A DNA stretch of 44,017 nucleotides. Source: Mycolicibacterium porcinum (GTDB taxonomy: Bacteria > Actinomycetota > Actinomycetes > Mycobacteriales > Mycobacteriaceae). Both the position numbers and the translations under genes were made by a program. The notes below the pieces were generated by a model that saw only the letters and a program-made list of their open reading frames with translations, did no database searches and had not been told where the DNA came from. The stretch is taken from assembly GCA_001942045.1 (NCBI GenBank), contig MSTD01000026.1, positions 40,528-84,544 on the forward strand, given 5' to 3'. This document shows positions 1 through 8,295 of the stretch, one piece after another; position 1 is the first letter of the stretch; every line of letters begins with the position of its first letter.

Positions 1-320
1 GCCGGGTTCGCGGCGACGGCCGGTGCCGCTGCCAACAGCGCGAGCAGCCACAGGCCGATCACCACTGCCACAAACATCGCCGCGCGTGCCCGCACCGGAC
101 CGGCAATCGGGTCCGCATCGTGAATGATGTTGCGCCCGAACACCAGAACGATCACGACCATCGCCGCGAGTGCGCCGCAGGCCACCGGGACGTTGCCGCC
201 GAGCGTGGGGCGCAGCAGCACCACCGCGACGATCGCCGCGATGCACAGCCCACAGACGTAGGTCTCCCACATCCAGTGCCAATCGGAAGGCTCGCCGACA
301 GGCGGACCGGTTTCGGTCAT
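1..320 (-). CDS. Partial small membrane protein, C-terminus beyond window
   Basis: I do not recognise this gene. It starts at the ATG at 320 (MTETGPPVGEPSDWHW...) and is still open at the window edge, giving about 106 visible residues. The visible part has three hydrophobic stretches: roughly residues 22-40 (CGLCIAAIVAVVLL), 47-63 (ACGALAAMVVIVLVFG) and 84-102 (MFVAVVIGLWLLALLAAAPA), so it is very likely an integral membrane protein. The short polar N-terminus is Trp/Glu-rich. It lies just downstream of the carotenoid oxygenase gene on the same strand (9-bp gap) and may be co-transcribed with it. The reading frame is clear; the function is unknown. Confidence 0.6.
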   Translation of the reverse strand, partial: MTETGPPVGEPSDWHWMWETYVCGLCIAAIVAVVLLRPTLGGNVPVACGALAAMVVIVLVFGRNIIHDADPIAGPVRARAAMFVAVVIGLWLLALLAAAPAVAANP

Positions 321-329
321 GAGCCGATG

Positions 330-1814
330 CTAGCGGTCGGACTCCACCCAGTTGCCGTGGAAGCCGTGCGGAACCCGGACCGGAATATGCACGGTGGCAA
401 CGGGTGCCAGGCTTTGACCGTCGAGCAAGACGAGATCGCTGCGGTTCTCGGCCCGGTCGTAGACGAATCCCATGACCACACCGTCGTTCTCGTCAGCATC
501 CGGCCCCGCCGGGACGAACACGAATTCACCGGGTTCGCGCCCGGGCCCGAAGTCGATCCGCTCGCTGGCGCCGTCGCGCAGGTCGTGGCGCAGGATGGCG
601 GCCGGTGCCGCCTCCGGGTCCGACGGGAGGCTGACCGTGTAGCCGTACCGGTGCTGCCGTCCGGTGAGCCGGTCGTCGATGCGGGGGAACTCCTGGGCAG
701 AATCGTCGAGCCGCTGCTCCTGTACCCGGCCGGTGCGAAGGTCAATAGTCCAGCGGTCCAACGTGATCGAGTCGGTGAACAGCCGGTCCCCGGTGGTGAA
801 CACCTCCGGATGTCGGACCACGTCGAGCACCACCTGCTCGCCGTCGGGCCCGGTCTGGTCAAAACCGTTGAGGGCGTGGAACACGTAGCACGGTGACACG
901 TCGAACCAGCGGATGTCGGCGGCCGAACCCTCGCGCGGCAGCACCCCGACCCGAGCACCGTGCTCCGGTGCCCACCGGTAGGGCATCGCCGTCGTCGGCA
1001 GTGCGGCGCGTTCGGAACCGCGCATCGCCGCGCGCAACACGAAGTCCGGTGCCGCGTGGCGGGCGGCGAAGCCGGTCAGCAGTCGCGCCGCGGCCCGCGC
1101 CGGAGCGCTCTTCACCATGCTCGACAGGTCCAGCTGCACCGGCAGGTCGTAGATCACCACGTACTTTTCGGTGAGGGTGAAGTCGTGCATCATCGTGTGC
1201 GCGGGCAAGGTGATATCGACGGTCCGGCGGACCCGGCCGTCCACCCCGGTGACCGAGTAGGTCACCAGGTTGCCGCGCAGCGGATTGTATGAAACGGCAT
1301 GCAGTTCACCGGTTTTCGGGTCGTGCTTGGGATGAGCGGTGAATCCGCCGAACAGGGTGCCGCAGAAATCGGACGGGCCCACCGTGTCGAGTTCGTCGGT
1401 GAGTTCATAGGGGCGCGCACCCGCCTCCGTGATCACCAGCGTCTTGCCGGCATGGCCGATGATGTTGGTGTTGGCCGGGAAATCGAAGCCGCCCGTGTGC
1501 GCGCCGCCGGCCCACTTCTCGCCGAGCTGACGGGCCACCGAGCTCGACCGGATCCATCGGTTGCGGTACCAGGTCGCCGCGCCGTCGCGCAGCCGGATTC
1601 CGTGCGCCATTCCGTCGCCCAGGAACCAATGGTGGCGCCGGGGATCGGGAGCCCGCAGCGGGTTGGGGCCGGTGCGCAGATAGCGACCGTCGAGATAGTC
1701 CGGGATCGTCCCGGTGACCGCCAGGTCGGTGACGGTGACCTCGTCATGCACCGGTGCGAAGTTCCCGCTCAGAAACGGATGTTCGGATTCCTGCTGAACC
1801 GCTTCGGTAGTCAT
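330..1814 (-). CDS. Carotenoid cleavage oxygenase family protein
   Basis: A 494-residue protein of the RPE65/lignostilbene dioxygenase (carotenoid oxygenase) family, iron(II) enzymes that split a C=C bond of carotenoids, apocarotenoids or stilbenes with O2. The four iron-ligand histidines of the beta-propeller can be located: H161 (TAHPKHD), H210 (MMHDF), H313 (FHALNGFD) and H486 (VPHGFHGNW). HHWFLGDGMAHG near residue 61 is also typical. Length matches the family (about 500). M. tuberculosis Rv0654 and Rv0913c are members, but the substrate here cannot be told from sequence. The ATG at 1814 fits the family N-terminus. The 90-bp gap to the pruC stop contains a consensus -35 (TTGACA on the minus strand, 1871-1876) but no convincing -10. 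Confidence 0.92.
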   Translation of the reverse strand: MTTEAVQQESEHPFLSGNFAPVHDEVTVTDLAVTGTIPDYLDGRYLRTGPNPLRAPDPRRHHWFLGDGMAHGIRLRDGAATWYRNRWIRSSSVARQLGEKWAGGAHTGGFDFPANTNIIGHAGKTLVITEAGARPYELTDELDTVGPSDFCGTLFGGFTAHPKHDPKTGELHAVSYNPLRGNLVTYSVTGVDGRVRRTVDITLPAHTMMHDFTLTEKYVVIYDLPVQLDLSSMVKSAPARAAARLLTGFAARHAAPDFVLRAAMRGSERAALPTTAMPYRWAPEHGARVGVLPREGSAADIRWFDVSPCYVFHALNGFDQTGPDGEQVVLDVVRHPEVFTTGDRLFTDSITLDRWTIDLRTGRVQEQRLDDSAQEFPRIDDRLTGRQHRYGYTVSLPSDPEAAPAAILRHDLRDGASERIDFGPGREPGEFVFVPAGPDADENDGVVMGFVYDRAENRSDLVLLDGQSLAPVATVHIPVRVPHGFHGNWVESDR

Positions 1815-1904
1815 ACCCCTACGGTGCCCCTGCGGGCGCGTCAGCGCGACGACTTCACGGCTGATTCGTCTGTCAACCGAACGGTGGACAGGGCGGAGGA
1901 GTAC

Positions 1905-3476
1905 TCACGCCGTGGCGCGCAGACTCAACGCGAGCAACAGCCGCACATCGGCATCGTTGAGCGAGGCCCCGAGCAACTGCTCGACCCGGCGGATCCGGTA
2001 GCGCACGGTGTTGGGGTGCACATGGAGATGCTGGGCCGCCGCGGCCACATCACCGAAGCAGTCCAGATACACGCCCAAGGTGTCCGCGAGCACCGGCTCG
2101 TCGGCCCGCAAAGTCTGTACCCGTGGGTCGATCAGCCGCTCGTCGGCGGCGATCGCGGTGACGATCTCGTCGAGCAGCACGGTGGTGCGTGCCTCGGCCA
2201 GTGAGGTGACCGCGGCCAGGGTCCCGGGATGACGCTCGGCGGTGTCGAGCACCCGGTCCACATCGGCGCGGGCGCCGGCCGCACCGGCCAGCCCGACCAC
2301 CGGGCTCGCGACCACGGCATGCAACTGCAACCCCAACTCGGCGCATAGCGCCGCCACGGTGCCGCGCACCCACGACGTCACCGCTTTACCAGTGCTGGGG
2401 AACAACACATAGACGCGCGAACCCACCGAAGCCATCTGCGCGTCATGGCGAAATGCACTGGCGCTCAACGCCAGAACATCGGCGAGGCGGGTGCCGGTGG
2501 TACCGCCGTCGAACCCGATGACAGCGGCTCGGCCGTCCGCGGCCACGCCCAGCTCCCTGGCGATCAACTCGACCTCGACGGGAGCATCCGTCTCGCCCAA
2601 CCCGAGCAGTTCCTGTACCCGCACCGCGTGTGTCGACGGGGCGGCGGCCAACCGCGCCATGATGCGCGCGGCGAGCACCGCGGCGCCGCGCAGGACGTCC
2701 TCGGAATCGTCGGCGAGCGGGCGGCTGCCCTGTTGCACCCAGATGGTCCCGATGAACGCCGGAGCCCGGCGCTCGTCGACGGCCGGCGCGAAGATGCCGA
2801 TCGCCAGCCGGGGGCGTAGTCCGAGCTCGGGGCGCTCGGCCACCCGCACCGCCTCCGGCCGGGCCCGCAGCGCGTCGAAGATGCCCCACTGCGCGATCCA
2901 GGCCAGATGCTCCGGCGGCCCGGCCCGGCCGAGAATCGACAGCCGCCGCAACTCATCGGCCTCGTCGCTGGACGCCGAGTAGGCCAGCACGTGAGACTGG
3001 GCGTCCTCGATGCTGACCATGCCGTGCGTGCGCTCGGCCACGGATTGGGCCAGGCTGAACAGGTCGGTGCCCGAATCGTGCAGCGCGCCGTCACCGTGGT
3101 GCTCGAAGACGTGGTTGACCAACCGATAGAGCCGCTCCCAGCGCGCCCGCGGATCGACGGCGACGACCGCGGTGCCGGCGGCCACCGCACGTTCGACGAC
3201 AGCGTCCGACGGTTCCTTGATGAAGATCGCGGTGGGCGCGCGGCGCACACTCTGCTGTTCCACCCACCGCAGCGCGTCGTTCTCGGAGACGCCGAGCAGG
3301 AAGAACAGGTCGGCGGCCCCTGCGGACGGCGCCAGGCCGAGGCGCACGTCATCGGAGTCGATCAGCGCGGCCGAGGCCACCGGCAGGTCCAGGCCGCGTG
3401 GTGCCTGCACCAGCCGGACCAGCGTCGCATCCAGCGCCAACAGCAGTTGGCCCAGGCTGACACCCGTCGTGCGCAT
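1905..3476 (-). CDS. pruC: PucR-family transcriptional regulator of proline catabolism
   Basis: A 523-residue PucR/CdaR-type regulator. Domains: an N-terminal PucR-like sensor region (about 1-150), a central GGDEF-like CdaR region, and a C-terminal helix-turn-helix (YLDCFGDVAAAAQHLHVHPN, then TVRYRIRRVEQLLG, about residues 467-503) as in PF13556. It is transcribed divergently from pruA-pruB, the arrangement of Rv1186c (PruC) in M. tuberculosis, where it is described as activator of the proline dehydrogenase operon. Here the likely role is therefore proline-responsive activation of pruAB. The ATG at 3476 is 83 bp from the pruA ATG, and a perfect 16-bp palindrome lies between them. Assignment rests on domain content and synteny. 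Confidence 0.9.
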   Translation of the reverse strand: MRTTGVSLGQLLLALDATLVRLVQAPRGLDLPVASAALIDSDDVRLGLAPSAGAADLFFLLGVSENDALRWVEQQSVRRAPTAIFIKEPSDAVVERAVAAGTAVVAVDPRARWERLYRLVNHVFEHHGDGALHDSGTDLFSLAQSVAERTHGMVSIEDAQSHVLAYSASSDEADELRRLSILGRAGPPEHLAWIAQWGIFDALRARPEAVRVAERPELGLRPRLAIGIFAPAVDERRAPAFIGTIWVQQGSRPLADDSEDVLRGAAVLAARIMARLAAAPSTHAVRVQELLGLGETDAPVEVELIARELGVAADGRAAVIGFDGGTTGTRLADVLALSASAFRHDAQMASVGSRVYVLFPSTGKAVTSWVRGTVAALCAELGLQLHAVVASPVVGLAGAAGARADVDRVLDTAERHPGTLAAVTSLAEARTTVLLDEIVTAIAADERLIDPRVQTLRADEPVLADTLGVYLDCFGDVAAAAQHLHVHPNTVRYRIRRVEQLLGASLNDADVRLLLALSLRATA

Positions 3477-3509
3477 ATTGTCGGATTCTACCGATTGATG
3501 CGATAAGCC

Positions 3510-3525
3510 TTGTCTGATCAGACAA
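3510..3525. promoter_or_regulatory. Perfect 16-bp palindrome, candidate PruC operator
   Basis: TTGTCTGATCAGACAA is identical to its own reverse complement. It sits 34 bp upstream of the pruA ATG and 34 bp upstream of the pruC ATG, midway in the divergent intergenic region. That is where a regulator controlling both genes would bind. Binding by PruC is inference. Confidence 0.6.
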
Positions 3526-3559
3526 ATGTTGCGTGGGTCACGTCAGGGATTCTTGAGTC

Positions 3560-5188
3560 ATGGATGCCATCACCGACGTGCCCTCGCCGGCCAACGAGCC
3601 GGTCCACGACTACGCACCGGGCTCGGGCGAGCGCGCCCGGCTCATCACCGCGCTCGGCGACCTGTCCGGCGGCCCGATCGACCTGCCGCACGTCATCGGC
3701 GGCAAACACACGATGGGCGGCGGCGCACGCATCGACGTGGTGCAGCCGCACTGCCACAGCGCCCGGCTGGGCACCCTGACCAACGCTGAACACGCCGACG
3801 CCAACGCGGCCATCGACGCCGCATTGGCCGCCAAACACGAGTGGGCGGCGCTGCCGTTCGACGAACGGGCCGCCGTGTTCCTGCGGGCCGCCGACCTGCT
3901 GTCCGGACCGTGGCGGGAGAAGATCGCCGCCGCCACGATGCTCGGCCAGTCCAAGACCGCCTACCAGGCCGAGATCGACGCACCCTGCGAGCTGATCGAC
4001 TTCTGGCGGTTCAACGTCGAGTTCGCCCGTCAGATCCTGGCCCAGCAGCCCATCAGCAGCCCCGGCGTGTGGAACCGCACCGACCACCGGCCGCTCGAGG
4101 GCTTTGTCTACGCCATCACCCCGTTCAACTTCACCGCGATCGCCGGCAACCTGCCCACCGCCCCGGCGTTGATGGGCAACACCGTGGTGTGGAAGCCCTC
4201 ACCCACGCAGACTTTCGCGGCCTACCTGACCATGCAGCTACTGGAGGCCGCCGGACTTCCGCCCGGCGTGATCAACCTGCTGACCGGCGACGGGATCGCG
4301 GTTTCCGATGTGGCCCTGGCCGATCCGCGACTGGCCGGCATCCACTTCACCGGATCGACCGCCACGTTCCAGCACCTGTGGCGGGAGGTCGGCGCGAACA
4401 TCGACCGCTACCACACGTACCCGCGGCTGGTCGGTGAGACCGGCGGCAAGGACTTCGTCGTCGCGCACGCCTCGGCCCGCCCGGATGTACTGCGCACGGC
4501 CCTGATTCGCGGCGCCTTCGACTACCAAGGCCAGAAATGCTCGGCGGCCTCCCGCGCCTTCATCCCGCGGTCGGTGTGGCACAAGATGGGTGACGACTTC
4601 CTCTCGGCCACCTCGGACCTCAAGTACGGCGATGTCACCAACCTCACCAACTACGGCGGAGCCGTGATCGATGACCGCGCCTTCGCCAAGAACGTCGCGG
4701 CGATCGAGCGGGCCAAGGGCGCCGCGGGCGTCACCATCGCCGCGGGCGGCGAATACGACGACAGCGAAGGCTATTTCGTACGGCCTACCGTCCTGCTGTC
4801 AGACGATCCGACCGACGAGGCGTTCTCCACCGAGTACTTCGGCCCGATCCTGGCCGTGCATGTCTACCCGGATGAGGACTACGAGCGGATTCTCGACGTC
4901 GTAGACACCGGCGCCCGCTACGCGTTGACCGGCGCGGTGATCGCCGACGATCGCGCCGCGGTGGTCACCGCCGCCGACCGGCTGAGGAACGCGGCAGGAA
5001 ACTTCTACATCAACGACAAGCCGACCGGCGCGGTCGTCGGGCAGCAGCCGTTCGGCGGATCACGAGCCTCGGGAACCAACGACAAGGCCGGCTCGGCGCT
5101 GAACCTGTTGCGCTGGACCTCGGCCCGCTCCATCAAGGAGACGTTCGTGCCGCCCACCAACCACACCTACCCGCATATGGAGGCCTGA
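3560..5188 (+). CDS. pruA: L-glutamate gamma-semialdehyde dehydrogenase (P5C dehydrogenase)
   Basis: A 542-residue aldehyde dehydrogenase that oxidises glutamate-gamma-semialdehyde (open form of pyrroline-5-carboxylate) to glutamate with NAD+, the second step of proline breakdown. Catalytic residues are visible: the general base E293 in VGETGGKDF and the nucleophile C327 in YQGQKCSAASR. The C-terminus PFGGSRASGTNDKAG...LLRWTSARSIKE is typical of monofunctional P5C dehydrogenases. Rv1187 is the M. tuberculosis orthologue. One base separates its stop from the pruB start, so the two are translated from one message. The ATG at 3560 (MDAITDVPSPANEP) has only a weak GGGA upstream. Confidence 0.96.
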   Translation: MDAITDVPSPANEPVHDYAPGSGERARLITALGDLSGGPIDLPHVIGGKHTMGGGARIDVVQPHCHSARLGTLTNAEHADANAAIDAALAAKHEWAALPFDERAAVFLRAADLLSGPWREKIAAATMLGQSKTAYQAEIDAPCELIDFWRFNVEFARQILAQQPISSPGVWNRTDHRPLEGFVYAITPFNFTAIAGNLPTAPALMGNTVVWKPSPTQTFAAYLTMQLLEAAGLPPGVINLLTGDGIAVSDVALADPRLAGIHFTGSTATFQHLWREVGANIDRYHTYPRLVGETGGKDFVVAHASARPDVLRTALIRGAFDYQGQKCSAASRAFIPRSVWHKMGDDFLSATSDLKYGDVTNLTNYGGAVIDDRAFAKNVAAIERAKGAAGVTIAAGGEYDDSEGYFVRPTVLLSDDPTDEAFSTEYFGPILAVHVYPDEDYERILDVVDTGARYALTGAVIADDRAAVVTAADRLRNAAGNFYINDKPTGAVVGQQPFGGSRASGTNDKAGSALNLLRWTSARSIKETFVPPTNHTYPHMEA

Positions 5189-5189
5189 G

Positions 5190-6149
5190 ATGGGCGTGTT
5201 TCAGCGGGTAGCCCGCCCGACGATCCTGGCCGCGTCGCACTCCTCGCGGCTACGTCACACCGCCGAGCGTCTCCCGATCACCCGCCGGGTCGTCGACCGC
5301 TTCGTCGCGGGGGAGACGGTGCCGGATGCGCTCGACACCGTTGGTGCGCTGAGGGATTCGGGACGCTTCGTCACCGTCGACTACCTCGGCGAGGACACTA
5401 CGAGCAACGAGGACGCCGAGCGCACCGTGCGGGCCTACCTCACTCTGCTCGACGGGTTGGCCCATCGCGGCGACGTCGATGCGGCAGTGCGGCCGCTGGA
5501 AGTTTCGCTCAAACTGTCGGCGCTCGGCCAGGCACTCCCTCGCGACGGCGAGAAGATCGCATATGAGAACGCACACACCATCTGCGCCAAGGCCCGCGAC
5601 GTAGGGGCCTGGGTGACGGTGGACGCCGAGGACCACACCACCACCGACTCGACCTTGTCGATCGTGCGCGACCTGCGAACCGAATTCGATTGGCTGGGCA
5701 CGGTTCTACAGGCCTACCTGCACCGCACCGAGGCTGATTGCCGCGAGTTCGCCGCTGCGGGAGCCCGGATCAGGCTGTGCAAGGGCGCCTACGACGAACC
5801 GGCCTCGGTGGCCTACGGCGATGCCGACGAGGTCACCGACTCCTACCTGCGGTGCCTGCGGGTGCTGATGGCCGGATCGGGCTACCCGATGGTGGCTTCA
5901 CACGATCCGGTGATCATCGACGCGGTGCCGGGCCTGGTCGACGAATTCGGCCGCGGTGTAGACGGTTTCGAGTACCAGATGCTCTACAACATCCGCGACA
6001 CCGAGCAACGCCGACTGGCCGAGGCGGGCAATCATGTCCGGGTGTACGTGCCGTTCGGCAACGAGTGGTACGGCTACTTCGTGCGGCGGTTGGCCGAGCG
6101 CCCGGCCAACCTGATGTTTTTCCTGCGGGCCCTGGCCGAGCGCCACTGA
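5190..6149 (+). CDS. pruB: Proline dehydrogenase (monofunctional, PutB type)
   Basis: A 319-residue FAD-dependent proline dehydrogenase that oxidises proline to P5C and feeds electrons to the respiratory chain. It is the first step of the pathway completed by the adjacent PruA. Characteristic segments are RLCKGAYDEPASVAYGDADE (FAD/substrate region), FEYQMLYNIRDTEQRRLAEAG and the C-terminal YVPFGNEWYGYFVRRLAERP, which carries the arginines that bind the proline carboxylate. Length matches Gram-positive PutB/PruB and Rv1188. The ATG at 5190 follows the pruA stop by one base. The gene ends 7 bp from the convergent dioxygenase gene. Confidence 0.95.
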   Translation: MGVFQRVARPTILAASHSSRLRHTAERLPITRRVVDRFVAGETVPDALDTVGALRDSGRFVTVDYLGEDTTSNEDAERTVRAYLTLLDGLAHRGDVDAAVRPLEVSLKLSALGQALPRDGEKIAYENAHTICAKARDVGAWVTVDAEDHTTTDSTLSIVRDLRTEFDWLGTVLQAYLHRTEADCREFAAAGARIRLCKGAYDEPASVAYGDADEVTDSYLRCLRVLMAGSGYPMVASHDPVIIDAVPGLVDEFGRGVDGFEYQMLYNIRDTEQRRLAEAGNHVRVYVPFGNEWYGYFVRRLAERPANLMFFLRALAERH

Positions 6150-6156
6150 GCCGGCC

Positions 6157-7155
6157 TCACCCGGGACTCAGGTCGTAGGCGAGCTTGAACTTGTTCAGCA
6201 GGTAGGGCCCGGATGTCACCGGTTCATACCGCGGTGGGTTGTCCGGGCCGGCACACGTCGGAATGCACTCGATCACGGCGTCGAAGTTGGGTTGGTGAAA
6301 GAACGGCAGCGTGAACCGTTCAGCGGTGGGCGCTCCGGTACTCACCACGCGGTGCACGGTGCTCACCCACCGGTCGTTGGTCCACCGGGCCAACAGGTCA
6401 CCGATGTTGATGACAAACGCGCCCGGCACCACCGGCACGTCGAGCCACTCGCCGTCATCGCCCCGAACCTGCAGCCCGCTCTCGGATTCGTCCTGCAACA
6501 GAATCGTCAGGTTGCCCCAATCGCTGTGCTGGCTCAACCGGATATGGCCGGCCGGCTGATCGTCAGCCGGGTAGTGGTTGGCCATCAGGTTGGAGTTGTG
6601 CCGGTCGATCTTCTCGTCGAACCAGTCCTCACGCAGGCCTAGGGCCAGAGCGAACAGTCGCGACAACTCGGTCGCAAGCACGCTCATCTCGTCGTAATAC
6701 CGTTGGTAGGCCGTGCGGAATCCTGGTAACTCGGGCCATCTGGGCCGGTCGAACCCTTCCGGATTCCCCAGCGGGAAGTACACGAATTTCTCGACCTGGT
6801 CCGGCGATTCGTGTTCGGCTGCTGGGTCGGCTCCGTGATTGGTGGCTGCGAGATTGCCCGCCCTGCTGAACCCGCGGGCCAGCGGATCGGCGGGATCCGC
6901 CCGGATCTGCTCTTTCACGGCTTGAGGAAGCGAGAAGAACTTGCGCAGAGCGCGATTGACATCGGCGATCACCGCATCGGGGACTCCGTGGCCGACGAGT
7001 AGGAGGAACCCGCTGGTTTCGCAGCACCGGCCGATGGCGTCGGCCACCACCTGACGCCGGCGCTGGTCGCCGTTGCGCGCGCTGCTGATATCGATCAATG
7101 GGACGAAGCCGTCGCGCAGGACAACTTTGTCGACTATCACCTCTGATTGGCTCAC
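6157..7155 (-). CDS. Isopenicillin N synthase-like Fe(II)/2-oxoglutarate dioxygenase
   Basis: A 332-residue non-haem iron oxygenase of the IPNS/2OG-Fe(II) family. The N-terminal DIOX_N segment (VPLIDISSA...CETSGFLLLVGHGVP) is clear. The iron facial triad is the HxD of SQHSDWGNLTILLQDE plus the distal histidine of VSTVHRVVSTG, and RFTLPFFHQPN carries the 2OG-binding Arg. Most bacterial relatives have no known substrate, and the gene is not part of proline catabolism in any obvious way. It is convergent with pruB (7-bp gap). Its promoter looks MerR-type (see 7163-7193), with the predicted transcript starting about at the ATG at 7155, so translation may be nearly leaderless. Confidence 0.88.
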   Translation of the reverse strand: MSQSEVIVDKVVLRDGFVPLIDISSARNGDQRRRQVVADAIGRCCETSGFLLLVGHGVPDAVIADVNRALRKFFSLPQAVKEQIRADPADPLARGFSRAGNLAATNHGADPAAEHESPDQVEKFVYFPLGNPEGFDRPRWPELPGFRTAYQRYYDEMSVLATELSRLFALALGLREDWFDEKIDRHNSNLMANHYPADDQPAGHIRLSQHSDWGNLTILLQDESESGLQVRGDDGEWLDVPVVPGAFVINIGDLLARWTNDRWVSTVHRVVSTGAPTAERFTLPFFHQPNFDAVIECIPTCAGPDNPPRYEPVTSGPYLLNKFKLAYDLSPG

Positions 7156-7162
7156 GCGCTTG

Positions 7163-7193
7163 ACGCTAGAACCTCAACCTAAGTTGATGTCAA
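7163..7193 (-). promoter_or_regulatory. MerR-type promoter with 19-bp spacer and operator
   Basis: On the minus strand a perfect -35 TTGACA (7193-7188) and a -10 TAGCGT (7168-7163) are 19 bp apart, 1-2 bp longer than the optimum. The spacer carries an imperfect dyad, ACATCAACTTAGGTTGAGGT (7190-7171), with inner perfect arms TCAAC/GTTGA. Long spacer plus central dyad is the known signature of promoters activated by MerR-family regulators (SoxR-like dyads contain CCTCAA/TTGAGG). It drives the dioxygenase gene at 7155. No merR gene is visible in the window. Confidence 0.6.
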
Positions 7194-8215
7194 TGCTGAA
7201 TTCGCCTCTCGCGCAACAGCAGAAATGTCAGCGCGGCGATCGACTGGGCATCGGTGATCTCACCGTCCTGGATCATCCGCTCAACGTCAGCGCGAGAGAA
7301 CCAGGCGCTGTGCATGTCCTGCTCCTCGTGCTCGCGTTCGTGCTCACCTTCGGTGAGGCCCGTCGCCAGGAACACCCACCCACGCTGGCTGCTCATCCCA
7401 GCCGCGACGTCGAGCCGACCGATCCGTTCCACGGTTTGCGCGCGTAGCCCGGTCTCTTCGCGAAGTTCGCGGTGGGCCAAGGTTTCCGGATCCAGATGCT
7501 GCTGCTCGGGTGCGGTGCCCTGCGGGAACTCCCAGCGGCGCAGCCCAAGCGGATACCGGAACTGTTCGACGAGGTGTAACCGGTCCTGTTCGGGATCGAA
7601 CGGGATCACCAGGGCATAGGTGGGTTTGTCCACCACGGCGTATATGCCGGTGCTGCCGTCGGGCCGGACGATGTCGTCCTCCCGCAGCGTCAACCAGTTG
7701 TTCCGATACACCTCGCGCGTCGCCGTCCGACGGATCGCGGACGAGCGCAGGCGGACCTGTAATCGGTCGTCGGTGACGTCGCCTCCGTCGACGTCATCGG
7801 CCAGCGCCTCGGCGTACCCGACCAAGCCGGCCACGTCGACGTCATAGGGCGCCGGTCGGCTGACGAGAGAGAGCCGCGCCGCGGCTCGTCTCAACAGGGC
7901 GGCTGCACCGGTCCGGTTGCCCCGCTGCACATGGGTGACGCCCACGGCCAGCTGAGCCAGCCCCTGCCAGAGCGCACGCTCGTCCTCCGGGCCGTTCTTC
8001 CACGCCGCTTCGAGTACTTCATGCGCGCTGAACGCCTGACCGCGGTCCAGCAAATCTTGGGCGTAGGCCAGCGTCTCCGCCGGCGAGAGCTCAAGGTCGT
8101 CGGGAATCCGTTCGACCCCCGCACTGCCGTAGGGCAGCGGCCGGCCGAGTGCGTCTCGCGGACGCGTACTGCGAGGCCGGCCCGCATCGTCGCGATCACG
8201 TTCAGCTGTGGCCAT
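7190..8215 (-). CDS. DUF309-Nudix hydrolase fusion protein
   Basis: A 341-residue two-domain protein. The N-terminal half (about residues 40-125) is a DUF309 helical domain, with the hallmark FSAHEVLEAAW and QGLAQLAVGVTHVQRGN. The C-terminal half (about 165-310) is a Nudix domain of the ADP-ribose pyrophosphatase type: EFPQGTAPEQQHL, then HRELREETGL. The Nudix box loop is two residues longer than the canonical GX5EX7REUXEEXGU, so the first Glu is not in place, although REL-EE is intact. I prefer the ATG at 8215 over the GTG at 8221 because GAGG lies 9 bp before the ATG but only 3 bp before the GTG. It is divergent from fadD36. Substrate unknown; nucleoside-diphosphate sugars are a reasonable guess. 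Confidence 0.85.
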   Translation of the reverse strand: MATAERDRDDAGRPRSTRPRDALGRPLPYGSAGVERIPDDLELSPAETLAYAQDLLDRGQAFSAHEVLEAAWKNGPEDERALWQGLAQLAVGVTHVQRGNRTGAAALLRRAAARLSLVSRPAPYDVDVAGLVGYAEALADDVDGGDVTDDRLQVRLRSSAIRRTATREVYRNNWLTLREDDIVRPDGSTGIYAVVDKPTYALVIPFDPEQDRLHLVEQFRYPLGLRRWEFPQGTAPEQQHLDPETLAHRELREETGLRAQTVERIGRLDVAAGMSSQRGWVFLATGLTEGEHEREHEEQDMHSAWFSRADVERMIQDGEITDAQSIAALTFLLLRERRIQH

Positions 8216-8295
8216 GAGCACCAGCCTCGCCGCAACTCCGCATCCTGTCGAGTACGCCTGCGGTCGCCCAGTGCCGCGGCGGTAGCCTCACAAGC

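Noticed and set aside
7190..8221. GTG at 8221 as start of the DUF309-Nudix gene
   Set aside because: The GAGG ribosome binding site is only 3 bp from this GTG but 9 bp from the ATG at 8215.
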